From contig CM043942.1 in the NCBI GenBank assembly GCA_014529385.2, forward strand, positions 112,436,141-112,500,140: a stretch of DNA of 64,000 nucleotides. Reading direction: 5' to 3'. The stretch's first letter is position 1. Each line of letters opens with the position of its first letter. This stretch comes from Adiantum capillus-veneris. Lineage: Eukaryota; Streptophyta; Polypodiopsida; Polypodiales; Pteridaceae. Below are positions 35,197-46,000 of this stretch, in pieces. The notes beneath the pieces are model-generated. The model was not told where the DNA came from and ran no database searches. It was given only the letters and a program-made list of their open reading frames with translations. The position numbers and the translations under genes are program-made.

Positions 35197-35756
35197 ATGG
35201 CTGGATCACAGGACACTGCTCTTTACAATATCAAGAAGCTGGATGGAACCAATTTCCCATTGTGGAAGAAGCAGATTTGGCACGTGTTGGTACAAAAGAA
35301 GCAGATAAAACCTATAAAGCTCAAAGGGATAAAACCAAAAGATATGGACGAAGATGAATGGAGCGAAATGGATGAATTGGCACTTTCTACCATTATGCTG
35401 ACTTTGGCAGAAAGCGTTTACTTCAATGTAGCAGACGAGATGTCGGCTTATCAAGATGGTTAAAGCTGAGTAATCTTTATGAGAAGCAGAGTGCAGCTTC
35501 ACAGGTATACTGGCTTAAGAAGCTTGTTGACTTGAAGATGAAAGAAGGGACACCTATGTCCAATCATCTGAATGAATTCAACACAATCTATAGTCAGTTG
35601 TCAACTCAAGGTGTCAAGTTTGATGAACCTGTTAGAGCTATGTTCCTGTTGATCACATTGCCGGAAAGTTGGGACACTTTTCGCACAGCTTTTAGTAATT
35701 CTGCACGTCCAGATGGTTTGAACATAGCAGGTGTAGAAGGAAGTCTGCTTACTTAA
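35197..35756 (+). pseudogene. Element D gag
   Basis: Starts MAGSQDTALYNIKKLDGTNFPLWK, the usual copia gag opening. After a frameshift near 35456 it continues with the UBN2-type region (NLYEKQSAAS, KLVDLKMKEGTPMSNHLNEF, AMFLLITLPESWD). A TAA near 35754 separates it from the pol frame in the same phase; in the intact family gag and pol would be one polyprotein. Confidence 0.92.
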
Positions 35757-35774
35757 GAAACCAATAGAAAGACA

Positions 35775-38700
35775 ATGGACAAAGGCAAAGGAACAGCCTT
35801 AGTTGTCAGGGGAAGGACCAAAGAAAAGTACAAAGGTGGAAAGAGGAATCAGTCTCGTAGCAAGTCCCGCAGTGCTAAAGGCAAGAGTGACATAGAATGC
35901 TACCATTGTGGCAAGAAGGGTCACATGAAAAGAGACTGCAGAGAATGGAAAGCAGAAAAAGACAAAGAGAAAGCCGAAGACCATGGTGAGAAGAACAAGT
36001 CCTCGGTGAAGATTCAAGAAATAAATGTGACAAACACTGTTGCAGAGGATGACAGTCTAGGGTCAGGAGACATCTACTTCTTGAAGAATACAATGGACTC
36101 AGCTCTTTTTACAGCATCTGATGGAAATGCACTGAGTGACTGGATTATAGACTCAGGGGCATCACTTCATGTGTCTCCAAACAAGGAGTGGTTTACCTCT
36201 TATGTGACCACTAAAGATCATGTTCGGTTAGGCAATGGGCAGACATGTGAGATCTTAGGTGTTGGAGATGTTCAATTGAAGTTTCAGAATGGCTCTTCTT
36301 TCACGCTGAAGAATGTGAGACATGTTCCCGCAATTACAAAGAGCTTGATCAGCACAGGTTTACTTGATGATGCTGGCTACGTCACCACTTTTGGACAGAA
36401 CATGTGGAAGATATCCAAGGGTTCTATGACAGTAGCACATGGAGTAAAGTCTGGAGGACTTTACATGATTTATGTATCAAATGTCTCTAAAAATGTAATC
36501 AATGTAACCGAGCAGCCGAACGTTTCTTTGTGGCATAGCCGGTTAGGACATTTGTCCAAGAAGGGAATGGAAATCTTGTCTCGTTCTGGTTATTTGCCTA
36601 GATTTTCATTTAATGATTTTGAATTCTGTGAACATTGTCTATATGGTAAGCAAACACAGCAGCCACATAAGCATAGAAGCAGTAGAAGAGATACACAGTT
36701 GGCACTTGTTCATAGTGATTTGTGTGGACCTATGCCTAACCTATCTCTAGGGGGAGCTTCTTACTTTATGACATTTATAGATGATTACTCGAGGAAAGTA
36801 TGGGTTTACTTTCTCAAGCACAAGGATGAAGCGTTTAGTGTTTTCAAAACGTTTGTGACACTTGTGGAGAATCAGAGTGGCAAGAAGCTTAAATGCTTAC
36901 GCACTGACAATGGTGGAGAGTATGTTTCAAAGGCCTTTCAGGACTTTTGTGAGTCGAAAGGTATAAAACGTGAACTTACTGCTCCTTACAATCCTCCTCA
37001 AAATGGTGTTGCTGAGAGGATGAATAGGACCATACAAGAGAAGGTCAGAAGTATGTTGTCTAATGCACAGCTGCCAAATGGGTTTTGGGCTGAAGCTATA
37101 TCAACAGCTGTTCATCTTGTAAATAGATCTCCTATCAAGGTTTTGCAGAAGGATTCAGTGCCAGAGATGGTATGGTCAGGAAAAATGCCCTCATACAAGC
37201 ATCTCAGAGTCTTTGGTTGTGAGGCATATACTCACGTTCCAAAGGAATTTAGGAACAAACTTGAGCCAAAGAGTAGAAAGTGCATCTTTCTAGGCTATGG
37301 TAATTCTGGTGAGATGGGGTACAGACTTTGGGATCCCGAATCCAGAAAGGTTGTCCGCAGCAATGATGTTCACTTTAATGAATCCAAATATCATTCTAAA
37401 CCAGAGAGGGTTGAGGAGATTAGAAGAGTTGTCTTCCAAGAAAATGGACCTGCACGTGCAAGACAAAATGTCAGGGCTCAAGAGGAGCAAGGACATGATA
37501 GAGTGGAACCACAGGTTGTGGCTGAGCCTGAGCCACCTATTGTGCGTAGATCTGGACGTATCACGCGACCTCCTGATAGGTTTGTTCCATATAGGTTTGT
37601 TCCATCTATGAACTATGTCATGTTGACTGATTGCAATGAGCCTTCATGCTACAAGCAAGCAGTGCAAATGAAGGACTCCGGGAATTGGCAATTGGCCATG
37701 CAGTCAGAGATGGCAGCTCTGCATAAAAACCAGACATGGAAGCTAGTTAAATTACCATGGGGCAAAAAGGCTCTACCTTGTAAATGGGTTTACAGGTATA
37801 AGATCACCGCTCATGATAGTCAACCAAAGTACAAAGCAAGGCTTGTTGCCAAGGGCTTTAAGCAAGAACAAGGCATTGACTTTGATGAAGTCTTCTCTCC
37901 GGTGGTCAAGATGACTACATTGAGATGCTTTCTTGCATTGGTTGCCATATTAGATTTGGTGTTGCACCAAATTGATGTCAAGACAGCGTTCTTGCATGGT
38001 GATTTAGATGTGGAAATTTACATGCAGCAGCCAGAAGGGTTTGTTGAGAAAGGCAAGGAAGATTGGGTATGCCAGCTGTTAAAGAGTCTTTATGGCTTAA
38101 AACAATCACCGAGGGCATGGTACCATAAATTCCACAAGTTTATGCTTTCTCAAGGCTACAAACGTAGTGAGTTCGATCACTGTCTATATACAAAGAAGGC
38201 TAAGGATGGCAGTTGGCTGATCCTTATTTTGTATGTGGATGACATGTTGATTGTTGGGAAGCACTTGGAAGAAATTTCAGCTTTGAAGTCAAAGATGGAA
38301 AAATCGTTTAACATGAAAGACATAGGTGAGGCAAGTCATATCCTTGGTATGCGCATTGAGAGAGACAGATCAAAGAAGTTGATTTGGTTATCTCAAACAG
38401 AGTATATTGACAAGGTTTTGCAACGTTTCAATATGGAGAAGGGAAAGGCATTGAGTGTTCCATTGCCACCATATGTGAAACTTAGCAAACAAGATTGTCC
38501 TGTGTCTGAGGAAGAACAGGCTGAAATGGATAAGATTCCATATGCGTCTGCAGTGGGTAGTTTGATGTATGCAATGATTGCTACTCACCCAGACATTGCA
38601 TTTGCAGTGGGAGTAGTACGTCGATACATGTCAAACCCAGGCAAGAAACATTGGGAGGCAGTGAAAGGAATATTGAGATACCTGAAAGCTACAAAGAGTA

Positions 38701-39191
38701 TGCGTATATGCTATGGGAGTCAGGAGCTAAGTATAAAGGGTTTTACAGACTCAGATTATGCAGGTGACTTAGACAACCGAAGGTCTACGTCAAGGTATGT
38801 CTTTACATTGGCTGGTGGAGCAGTATCATGGCGTTCTAGATTACAAGATTGTGCTACTCAGTCTACTACAGACGCTGAATATGTTGCAGCATCAGAGGCA
38901 TGCAAAGAATCAATTTGGCTTAATCAACTAGTAACAGATTTGGGAATCAAAGAAGAGATGCCTGTGTTATATTGTGATAGTCAAAGTGCTATACAATTGG
39001 CTCGCAATCCAGTTTATCACTCAAAGACAAAGCATGTGGATGTGACGTATCATTTCATCAAGGAAATGCTCGAGGATAAGCAACTTCAGCTTGTCAAAGT
39101 TCACACCACAGAAAATCCTACTGATCTACTTACAAAAGGACTTCCCTCAGAGAGCTTTGCGCATTTTCGCAAGCAGTTAGGTGTAGGGTAG
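35775..39191 (+). CDS. Element D copia pol polyprotein
   Basis: 1138 residues. Order: CCHC zinc knuckle (CYHCGKKGHMKRDC, about residue 42), protease (WIIDSGASLHVS, about 123), and integrase HHCC (WHSRLGHLS, FCEHCLYGKQ) with core LVHSDLCGPM, RTDNGGEYVS and PPQNGVAERMNRT. RT follows with ARLVAKGFKQEQGIDFDEVF, HQIDVKTAFLHGDL and YVDDMLIVG (about 815-825). RNase H has GFTDSDYAGD, STTDAEYVAASEA and LYCDSQSAIQLA, ending TKGLPSE. All catalytic residues that I can identify are intact. The annotated ATG is only the first in the open frame; the biological product would include gag. Confidence 0.96.
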   Translation: MDKGKGTALVVRGRTKEKYKGGKRNQSRSKSRSAKGKSDIECYHCGKKGHMKRDCREWKAEKDKEKAEDHGEKNKSSVKIQEINVTNTVAEDDSLGSGDIYFLKNTMDSALFTASDGNALSDWIIDSGASLHVSPNKEWFTSYVTTKDHVRLGNGQTCEILGVGDVQLKFQNGSSFTLKNVRHVPAITKSLISTGLLDDAGYVTTFGQNMWKISKGSMTVAHGVKSGGLYMIYVSNVSKNVINVTEQPNVSLWHSRLGHLSKKGMEILSRSGYLPRFSFNDFEFCEHCLYGKQTQQPHKHRSSRRDTQLALVHSDLCGPMPNLSLGGASYFMTFIDDYSRKVWVYFLKHKDEAFSVFKTFVTLVENQSGKKLKCLRTDNGGEYVSKAFQDFCESKGIKRELTAPYNPPQNGVAERMNRTIQEKVRSMLSNAQLPNGFWAEAISTAVHLVNRSPIKVLQKDSVPEMVWSGKMPSYKHLRVFGCEAYTHVPKEFRNKLEPKSRKCIFLGYGNSGEMGYRLWDPESRKVVRSNDVHFNESKYHSKPERVEEIRRVVFQENGPARARQNVRAQEEQGHDRVEPQVVAEPEPPIVRRSGRITRPPDRFVPYRFVPSMNYVMLTDCNEPSCYKQAVQMKDSGNWQLAMQSEMAALHKNQTWKLVKLPWGKKALPCKWVYRYKITAHDSQPKYKARLVAKGFKQEQGIDFDEVFSPVVKMTTLRCFLALVAILDLVLHQIDVKTAFLHGDLDVEIYMQQPEGFVEKGKEDWVCQLLKSLYGLKQSPRAWYHKFHKFMLSQGYKRSEFDHCLYTKKAKDGSWLILILYVDDMLIVGKHLEEISALKSKMEKSFNMKDIGEASHILGMRIERDRSKKLIWLSQTEYIDKVLQRFNMEKGKALSVPLPPYVKLSKQDCPVSEEEQAEMDKIPYASAVGSLMYAMIATHPDIAFAVGVVRRYMSNPGKKHWEAVKGILRYLKATKSMRICYGSQELSIKGFTDSDYAGDLDNRRSTSRYVFTLAGGAVSWRSRLQDCATQSTTDAEYVAASEACKESIWLNQLVTDLGIKEEMPVLYCDSQSAIQLARNPVYHSKTKHVDVTYHFIKEMLEDKQLQLVKVHTTENPTDLLTKGLPSESFAHFRKQLGVG

Positions 39192-39270
39192 TACATCACT
39201 TCTCTACATCTCTTGTATATTAGCTTGTATAGTAGCTTCTCTCACACTTAAAGTACCACATTGGACTTTA

Positions 39271-39279
39271 AGTGGGAGG
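39271..39279 (+). other. Polypurine tract of element D
   Basis: AGTGGGAGG directly before the 3' LTR. Confidence 0.8.
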
Positions 39280-39280
39280 T

Positions 39281-39472
39281 TGTTGGGGTATAAAGCCCAA
39301 TGTGGTCGCCCAGGTAAGTGGGCGGGCCGCCAGGTATGTACACATATTCTTTTGTAAAAACCTAATAAGAACTCACTATGCTCTACACATTACAGTAGAG
39401 CGAGCTCACCATATCGTCGTGCTCTTCTTCTCGCACTCTCTCTCGCGTCGCACTTCCGCTCATACTCCTTTA
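39281..39472 (+). repeat. Element D 3' LTR (192 bp)
   Basis: TGTTGGGG...CTCCTTTA; the last CA is mutated to TA. Followed by the GTCCC duplication. Confidence 0.95.
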
Positions 39473-39477
39473 GTCCC
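39473..39477. repeat. Element D target site duplication, right copy
   Basis: GTCCC, identical to 33904-33908. Confidence 0.93.
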
Positions 39478-40254
39478 ATCATTGGACATTTGCATTTGAC
39501 ATGATTTGTGTTCCACCCATGCACTTACACAACAAAATGACGATGACGAAGCAGTAACAAGTTTCATAAGAATTTTCTCAACAACAAGGAGTCTGACTTC
39601 AAGCTACTAACACTTATCCAATGTATATCCAGTCAATAATAGTAGCCATACGGCCATAAGAACTTTAACTCAATAAAACTCGGTTACATCAAAATATAAG
39701 TACATATAGCCTCACATTTAATTGTGACTAAAGGCATTTAATTGTGACTAAAGGCATTTTTTTCCCACTAGGTTTTTCCCTTTAGTCCTATCCAGGTATT
39801 CAAGACCTTCATTTTGTAATATACGCCACATTTTATTTTTACTATTTTATTTTTTTATATAAACACAAAAAAGCAGACCAACCACATCCCCAAGCAACTA
39901 CATGCTCATCAACTAGAAAATCAAAGGGGAGCGGCCCGAAAATTTTCAAAAAGGCTTCAAGTTTACAGGTACACATGCAGGATGACACCCAAAGAACAAA
40001 CAATACAGAGCTGCCAAGATAAAGACTTGCTGCAACAACAAACCTCACTCAACTTATTCACACTACAACAACCAATCAGAGGGGGAGAGCTATAGCTTCA
40101 ACTACACTACATGTACAAGAAAAAGGTACTCTACAACATACAAAGCATCTAGTAGAAGCAACTGCAACAACAAAAGCTTCAACCAACACCAAAACATGAA
40201 GCACTCGTCAAGGCCACTGCAACATAGGGTCTTGTCGGGGATGACAAGAATTCA
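39473..40254 (+). other. Element B 3' untranslated region
   Basis: No ORF of note. Contains the duplication GTCCC at its start and a tandem pair of CATTTAATTGTGACTAAAGG (39716-39757). Leads to the element B polypurine tract. Confidence 0.7.
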
Positions 40255-40265
40255 TAGGGGGAGAG
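40255..40265 (+). other. Polypurine tract of element B
   Basis: TAGGGGGAGAG immediately before the 3' LTR. Confidence 0.85.
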
Positions 40266-41330
40266 TGTTGACACGTCAACCTTTCAACAACGTTTCCACA
40301 AAGATTCCATGAAGATTCCTCAAAGATTCTCTGAAGATTCCATATGAAGATGCTGATGAAGTGATGAAGATGAAGATGGATGTTGTAATGTGAAGATACA
40401 AGCTCATGGACATCGTCGGATGTCCCGTTATTATTATTTTGAGCCATTACGGCCACTTTTGTAATGTTTACATGAACTTCATATTTTAAGTCAGCAATTG
40501 TATTTTGGCCACAGATGCTTGTTGGATGAGCAAAGCCAACTCACGGTGTTGTAATTAAGTTGTATAGAAGCCTAGGGACAAATCAGGTCATTTTGGCCGG
40601 ACATTAGGTTTTCTAAGGTTTAGTATATAAACCAAAACCTAAAGCTTTGTAAGGCGACTTCTAATAATCTTATCTTCTGTGTCGACTGGGAGACTGTGAG
40701 AGAGTGAGAGAGTGTGTGTGTGTGCTATAAGAGCTACGGTGGTCGGAATCGCAAACGGAGAGCAATAGCGTGTTGCCCACGAGGAGAGCTATGCGTTGAT
40801 GCTTACATCATGCGCGTTCGTCTGTGTTTTGGCAGATTCACCCCCGAGCTACTTTTGGAGTTTCGATGAGTAAACTTTGTTTGTTTTGGCATTTCAGCGT
40901 ATCCACGCGATGAGAGCGAGTAGAGATACACATTAGGCATATTAGATTTTAGAAACAGTGAGCTGTAAAATCCGACCAGACATCCTACGCGTTTTTTGCA
41001 CGGAGGGTATTGGGTTAGGATTTGTGGTCAAAGACCTTAGGGATAGCGGCCTTCCAGTGTGTGTAGGACTTCCCTTGAGTTTCGCGAAGTTTTGAGATTG
41101 TTTGATGGGCTTTTGGCTTGCGGTAGCATCATAGGAGACTCTCACATTCACAGAACCAATGGCATGTAGATTTGATATCTCTGTAGGAAGTAGTCATTAG
41201 TCGGTCGAGTAGAGGTTGACACCCTTTTCTTTCTTCCACGCGCCTACGGGTCGAGCTTTGTCCTCAGTTGACATTATATGTTAGGTGAGTTCTCGCTATG
41301 CTGATGTCCGTCGCAGCGTATCTGCCAATA
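40266..41330 (+). repeat. Element B 3' LTR (1065 bp)
   Basis: TGTTGACA...CCAATA; the terminal CA is changed to TA. Matches 14370-15511, keeps the TATATAAA box and the half-palindrome AGACATCCTACGCG at 40978-40991. Followed by CCAAC (41331-41335). Confidence 0.93.
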
Positions 41331-41335
41331 CCAAC
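41331..41335. repeat. Element B target site duplication, right copy
   Basis: CCAAC, identical to 14365-14369. Confidence 0.9.
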
Positions 41336-42345
41336 ACTTTTTCCAGATGCCAAAGAATATATTCAAAGATGTGATGCAGTTCAACGAGAAAAAATGCCAA
41401 CCCGTGTAGATAGCAGGCCTTTAAGACCAATGGCGGGGATAGAGCTTTTGCAAAATGGGGTATAGACTTTGTTGGGCCAATACAACCACCTGCTTATAGA
41501 ACCCAAGCTCAATATGTCATTGTAGCTACGGACTATCTAACCAAGTGGGCAGAGGCTAAACCAACACAAAAGAATGATGCCAGAACCACAGCCGCATTCT
41601 TGTATAAGAATGTGTTCACAAGATATGGAATGCCAATAGAATTTGTCAGTGATAGGGGAACTCATTTCTTCGATGAGGTAATTGAGTATCTGCTTAATAA
41701 ATTTATGGTCATCCATAACAAATCGGCTACCTATCACCCATAAGCAAATGAACAAGCTAAGCATACGAATAAAATTATTAGCTCAGTATTGACTAAAGTG
41801 GTCAGTTTAGAACGCAAATATTGGCAAATGAATCTCCATGCCACTCTATGGGTTTATAGAGTTTCATTTCAAGATAGCTTTAAATGCTACACCCTTTAAC
41901 TTTGTTTATGGTCTTGATGCTATACTACCGATAGAATTTCTATTGCCGACACTAAGGGTAGCAAAAAATCTTGAGTGAAGAGGACATGAATTATCAGAGA
42001 GGCTTGAAGATTTAGAAAATCTTCATGAGTAAAGACTAACAACTATAGCTCACATTTATGCACAAAAGCGGAAACAAAAACAGTTTTTTGATTCCCATCT
42101 AGTTACAAAAAAATTTAAAAAAGGGGACTTAGTTTTAGTCTACTCCCTTAAGCAACATATTCCCAAGTTTAAGAAAAAGAGAAACAAACAATTCATCATC
42201 GAAGACATATCTCCAAGTGGAGCAGTTAAATTGTCCACTCTACATGGTGAACCAATGGCTACTTGGATTAGTGGATGCCGTTTAAAGAAGTACAATTTTC
42301 CACTACCCAATGAACTGCTAGAAAAGATGCATGCAGCAAAGTAAA
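41336..42345 (+). pseudogene. Element A: integrase core and C-terminal part, continued after element B
   Basis: Completes the second H2C2 domain (YIQRCDA, last C changed to V). The core follows: KWGIDFVGPI (D, near 41465), ATDYLTKWAEA, FVSDRGTHFF (D, near 41650), and SATYHP-stop-ANEQAKHTN (E, near 41750). The C-terminal region has FNFVYGLDAILPIEF, KKGDLVLVYS and GCRLKKYN. The TKWAEA signature is typical of Tat/Athila-type Ty3 integrases. Frameshifts near 41450 and 41870 and several stops mark it as dead. Frame ends at a TAA near 42342. Confidence 0.88.
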
Positions 42346-42600
42346 GAAAGATAAAACGATAGCAGTTCATTGATGAAGCCCAAGAGGAAGTTTCAGATCC
42401 GAGTACTCAAAAGGAAAGCAACTCTGAAAAATCAACAAATACCTATTCCCATCAACACTTTAGAACTAGATGGAAATTATAGAAGGATGCAGTATCAGCA
42501 GATAATGAATGGTTAGATGGAATGGACCTTCGCATCAAAGTACAGCTAAAAAATCATAGCACAAATGTATTGGTCGATACAGGAGCCCAAGTTTGATAGC
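42346..42600 (+). pseudogene. Retropepsin-like start downstream of the element A integrase
   Basis: About 230 bases after the integrase stop the frame reads NEWLDGMDLRIKVQLKN, then NVLVDTGAQV followed by a stop (about 42505-42597). VLVDTGAQV is a typical retropepsin active-site block. Element A already has a protease at 11617-11883, so this is either a second one or the edge of another element. The remainder of the domain is absent. Confidence 0.45.
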
Positions 42601-43029
42601 TTTTCATTTGGAGCTTTCTCACATAGTTTAGGTTTTTCTAAGTTGCATGCAACCACTAGAGTGTTCACTTAGATGTTTCTAAGTTTTATCTATTTTTGCA
42701 AGTTTGCTGCATGTACTCCAATCCCTTCACAACAAAAGCATTAGTGTATTAATAAAAACTCCAACCCAACCCACTCTTCTTTGTATGTCATTCTTGTAGA
42801 AAAAACTACAAGGCTTCAACAAAAAAAAAAGTACAAGCACCACCATCAATTCAAATAAAGATTCCTCAAAAGCATTAATCTTTATGATCCAAAATAGTAC
42901 AAGGCAAAAAGCATGCCATCAAAGAGATTGTTTTACTGGGAAATTCCAAAATAAAGCTCACAAAGTGTACAAATCACCCACCAAAATGTCAAAAAAATTT
43001 GAGCAAACTACTAGGCATTTATTTTTTCT
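42601..43029. other. Spacer between element A and gene F, no feature recognised
   Basis: AT-rich, A-runs, no ORF. It may hold the 3' untranslated region of gene F (minus strand) or a boundary of the element that carries it; I could not find terminal repeats. Confidence 0.4.
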
Positions 43030-46000
43030 CTACTTCTTTGAAGGCGTAAACCATCGGGGTTGATTCAAGATGAAAGTGAGATCTCTTTCACGTAGTGTTG
43101 GTTGATGTATAATCATATGCTGCTTACCATCCAACCCAAGAATCTGTGTGTAGACAAAGTATAGGTGCTTAGAAGCCAAGTAAGATTTTGTTGCTTTCTC
43201 TCGGCCTTGAAAATTAGGGCATGTACAGTAGGGCTCCATAGCCACATGCACATCATATACATCTTGAGTTAATATCTTGAACATAGCATGACGAGCAGGC
43301 ACCAAAATTATCTCTGGCACAAAACAAGCTTCCATACGTTCTCCCATTTCCATGCATTTACTTGCCTCCTTAGAGACATCGGACCTCCATTTTTTGTTGC
43401 ACTTGTCAGACGTTCCCATTGTCTCCCTTTCCTTGACAGCATTTGGAGAAGGAGCTCTAATCACAAAACCTGCCCCTAGCAAACCAGCATACTCCTCCTT
43501 TGATACACCTGTTCCACTCTCTACTAGACAAGTTGTTGGACTTTCCAGTGGTGACAATACTTGTTTGGCCACAACTTCAGTGTGATGCACATCATGGCCA
43601 CAAAACCACATCCATTGGTGTTGCCTCTTGTCTTTGTAAGTTCTCTCTCTCCAAAAGCATGGGGCCACAAGTCCTGGAGACCTACTTTTCATGACATTCT
43701 CACGTCTTCTCCCTTCAAGCATGCCAAAACACTTATGAGAGACATTTTGAGGCATTCTTCTTATTGCCCGATGACCCCTTGGCACAGCAATCTCAAAATC
43801 ACCAATAACGTGAGTCACTAATAGAAGGTATGGTGTCATCTATTATGTCATTATTTGCATGAATCTCCTCATCTGTGGAATCTGCATTCACATCAAAGCT
43901 TTGTCCCTCTTGCTCCATGTCCATATCAAACAAAATCTTTCGTGGTCGTCCGCACACTTTTCGTTGTCTAGACTCCATTACACAGCCAGGCTTATGAGAA
44001 GTTGTTTCTGCAAATCCTCTAGCGTTCTTTCTTTGCATTGTTTCCCTATCTCCATACAATAAAGGTTGCCCATAAAATGGTGTGCCTGCCACATTGCCCC
44101 TTGGAGAGCACGTGCCAACACAAGTGGGCTAAGAGTTTTTGCTTTATTTCTTGATCTCTCTAGATATGTTTGCATATCTGGACCAAGCCCTATGTATCTG
44201 CCTGCTAGATAGCCATGTTGCTTTGTGCATTGAATGTACGCATTGATGACATCAGTGACGCATGCATCATACAAAGAATTTTTTTTGCTACCACCTTCTC
44301 CAGCAAGCCAAGAAGCATGAATGGTCTCTGACAAATTGGTACTCGGAATTTGAGCTTTTTCCCAAGGACTCATCGATATCTGCATTCCACCAAAAAAAAA
44401 CTTTGAATTAGTTAAATACAAAAATAGAGAAGATTGTGGTGAGGCTCATGATTGTATCATACTTCATTGTCTAAGCTACCCCAGTGAGATATCCTTGTCT
44501 CCCACCACTTGAACCATTTCTGCAATGACTTGATATTCTCACTTGCAACATTATCTGCCCACCATCTTCTAATTGCTTCTTCTTGCTTCATTGCCAAACC
44601 CATTGTCCTTGAATTGCGCCAAGTCTCACACATGTCTTTGTGGATACCAAACTTTTCTTTGGTTATATATTTTTTAGTATATTTATGTAGACTTTGCTCC
44701 CAGTGGAAGAGACAAGACCTTTCCCTTCCATTCATGACGTTATTTGGTCCTTCATTGAAAACTGTACGAACGGCAGCCCAATTTGCTCTAGCCTCATCAG
44801 CCATAAATCCTGCAAAGTCTGCTGATGGATAACCTTTTTGAGCCAACACATTATTAAGAGATCTCCAAAATAGGACTTGTGTGTCTGTATCCTCCTCTTT
44901 GGTGTCACAAACCGCTATAACCATCAATCCCTTCAAACTAAAGAAAAAAGACAAATCTTAGTTACAAAAAGTTTGCAAATGTGCAATAACAAAATGCTAC
45001 AACACACCAAAAGACTACCTCGGATCATAGACAGAGCATGACATAGTTGACCATCCATCTATTCTGTGTGTGTGATCAAAATGTACCCAAGCAGCACTCA
45101 AATCTCCATTTCCTCCTCGACGCATGCGATTGACAAGGTCTATACCAGACCCTGGACCTTTTGTTGACGTCTTAAAGATGTAGCACTTATCATTAGGCCC
45201 ACCTTGCCCAGGGAAATGACTTCCATGAAAGTAAGGAAAGTGACATTTTTTCTTCAAAAGCATAATGTGGTCAAACCCATCCCCAACAATCAAGTCTTGT
45301 TGTCTTTTCTCAGTAGCTACCATTATCTTAAATCTGTCAAAAAAAGTAATAAATTAAAATAACCTTGTAGTATTGAAAAATCTAAATGTTAAATTTTTTA
45401 CCTTTGATTTTGAACTAGTGGAATCATTTCTTCCAATACATTTGAGGGCTCTGACTCCCCCATTTTTAGTTCATCTGAACCAACAATAGCATCAACCAAT
45501 AATTGTCTAGCGACAATCATCTGAACTCTTCTTGGGGCCACTGCTTCTATCCACCTTCAAGACACTTGCAACCATCTTCCGTATTCTCTCTATTGTGGCT
45601 CTTGACGTACCTGCTTGAACTTCATATAAGTGATGACCTATGTGAATCATCATTCTTGTAAGCTTCGGATCTGAGGGCAAAATGTAGTACACTTTGCAAG
45701 AACAAGTACACTCATAGAAAACAACTTTTTTGCAACAATGACAAGTGATACGCAGGTTTTCATCTGTACATAGAAGCCCTTTGCTGAATTGCTTATCTAG
45801 GTAACCATGAAAGAAGGATACATTGAACTTGATGTTCTTCAAAAAAACAGGGACAAAGAACTCTGTGAAAAACTAATGACCCCAAGCAATAACTAAGCCT
45901 AGCAGTACAATTTATGGACATGTTAGTTTTATATGGCCTAGTCCAAAAATGACCATCAAATTTTTGCTCCATCCTTTTACAACCTTCTTCAATGGGGGCT

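Larger units (their letters stand above)
33909..39472 (+). mobile_element. Element D: Ty1/copia retrotransposon, 5564 bp
   Basis: Two 192-bp LTRs, perfect GTCCC duplication, initiator tRNA-Met primer site, gag, a 1138-residue pol frame in copia order (protease, integrase, RT, RNase H) and a polypurine tract. The LTRs differ at only about five positions by eye, mostly C/T or G/A changes. Lesions: a gag frameshift near 35456 and a stop near 35754. One of the two youngest insertions in the nest. Confidence 0.96.
14370..41330 (+). mobile_element. Element B: large LTR retrotransposon, non-autonomous, hosting elements C and D
   Basis: LTRs at 14370-15511 and 40266-41330, perfect CCAAC duplication, a tRNA-Asp primer site after the 5' LTR and a polypurine tract before the 3' LTR. 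Excluding C and D it is about 12.7 kb. Coding content is a gag-like frame with a zinc knuckle, a degenerate protease and a second gag-like region (32281-33258). I find no RT, RNase H or integrase in its own sequence, so it would depend on enzymes of another element. The leader holds the striking palindrome array. It is probably related to the Tat/Athila side of Ty3, inferred from the primer site and size. Confidence 0.88.
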
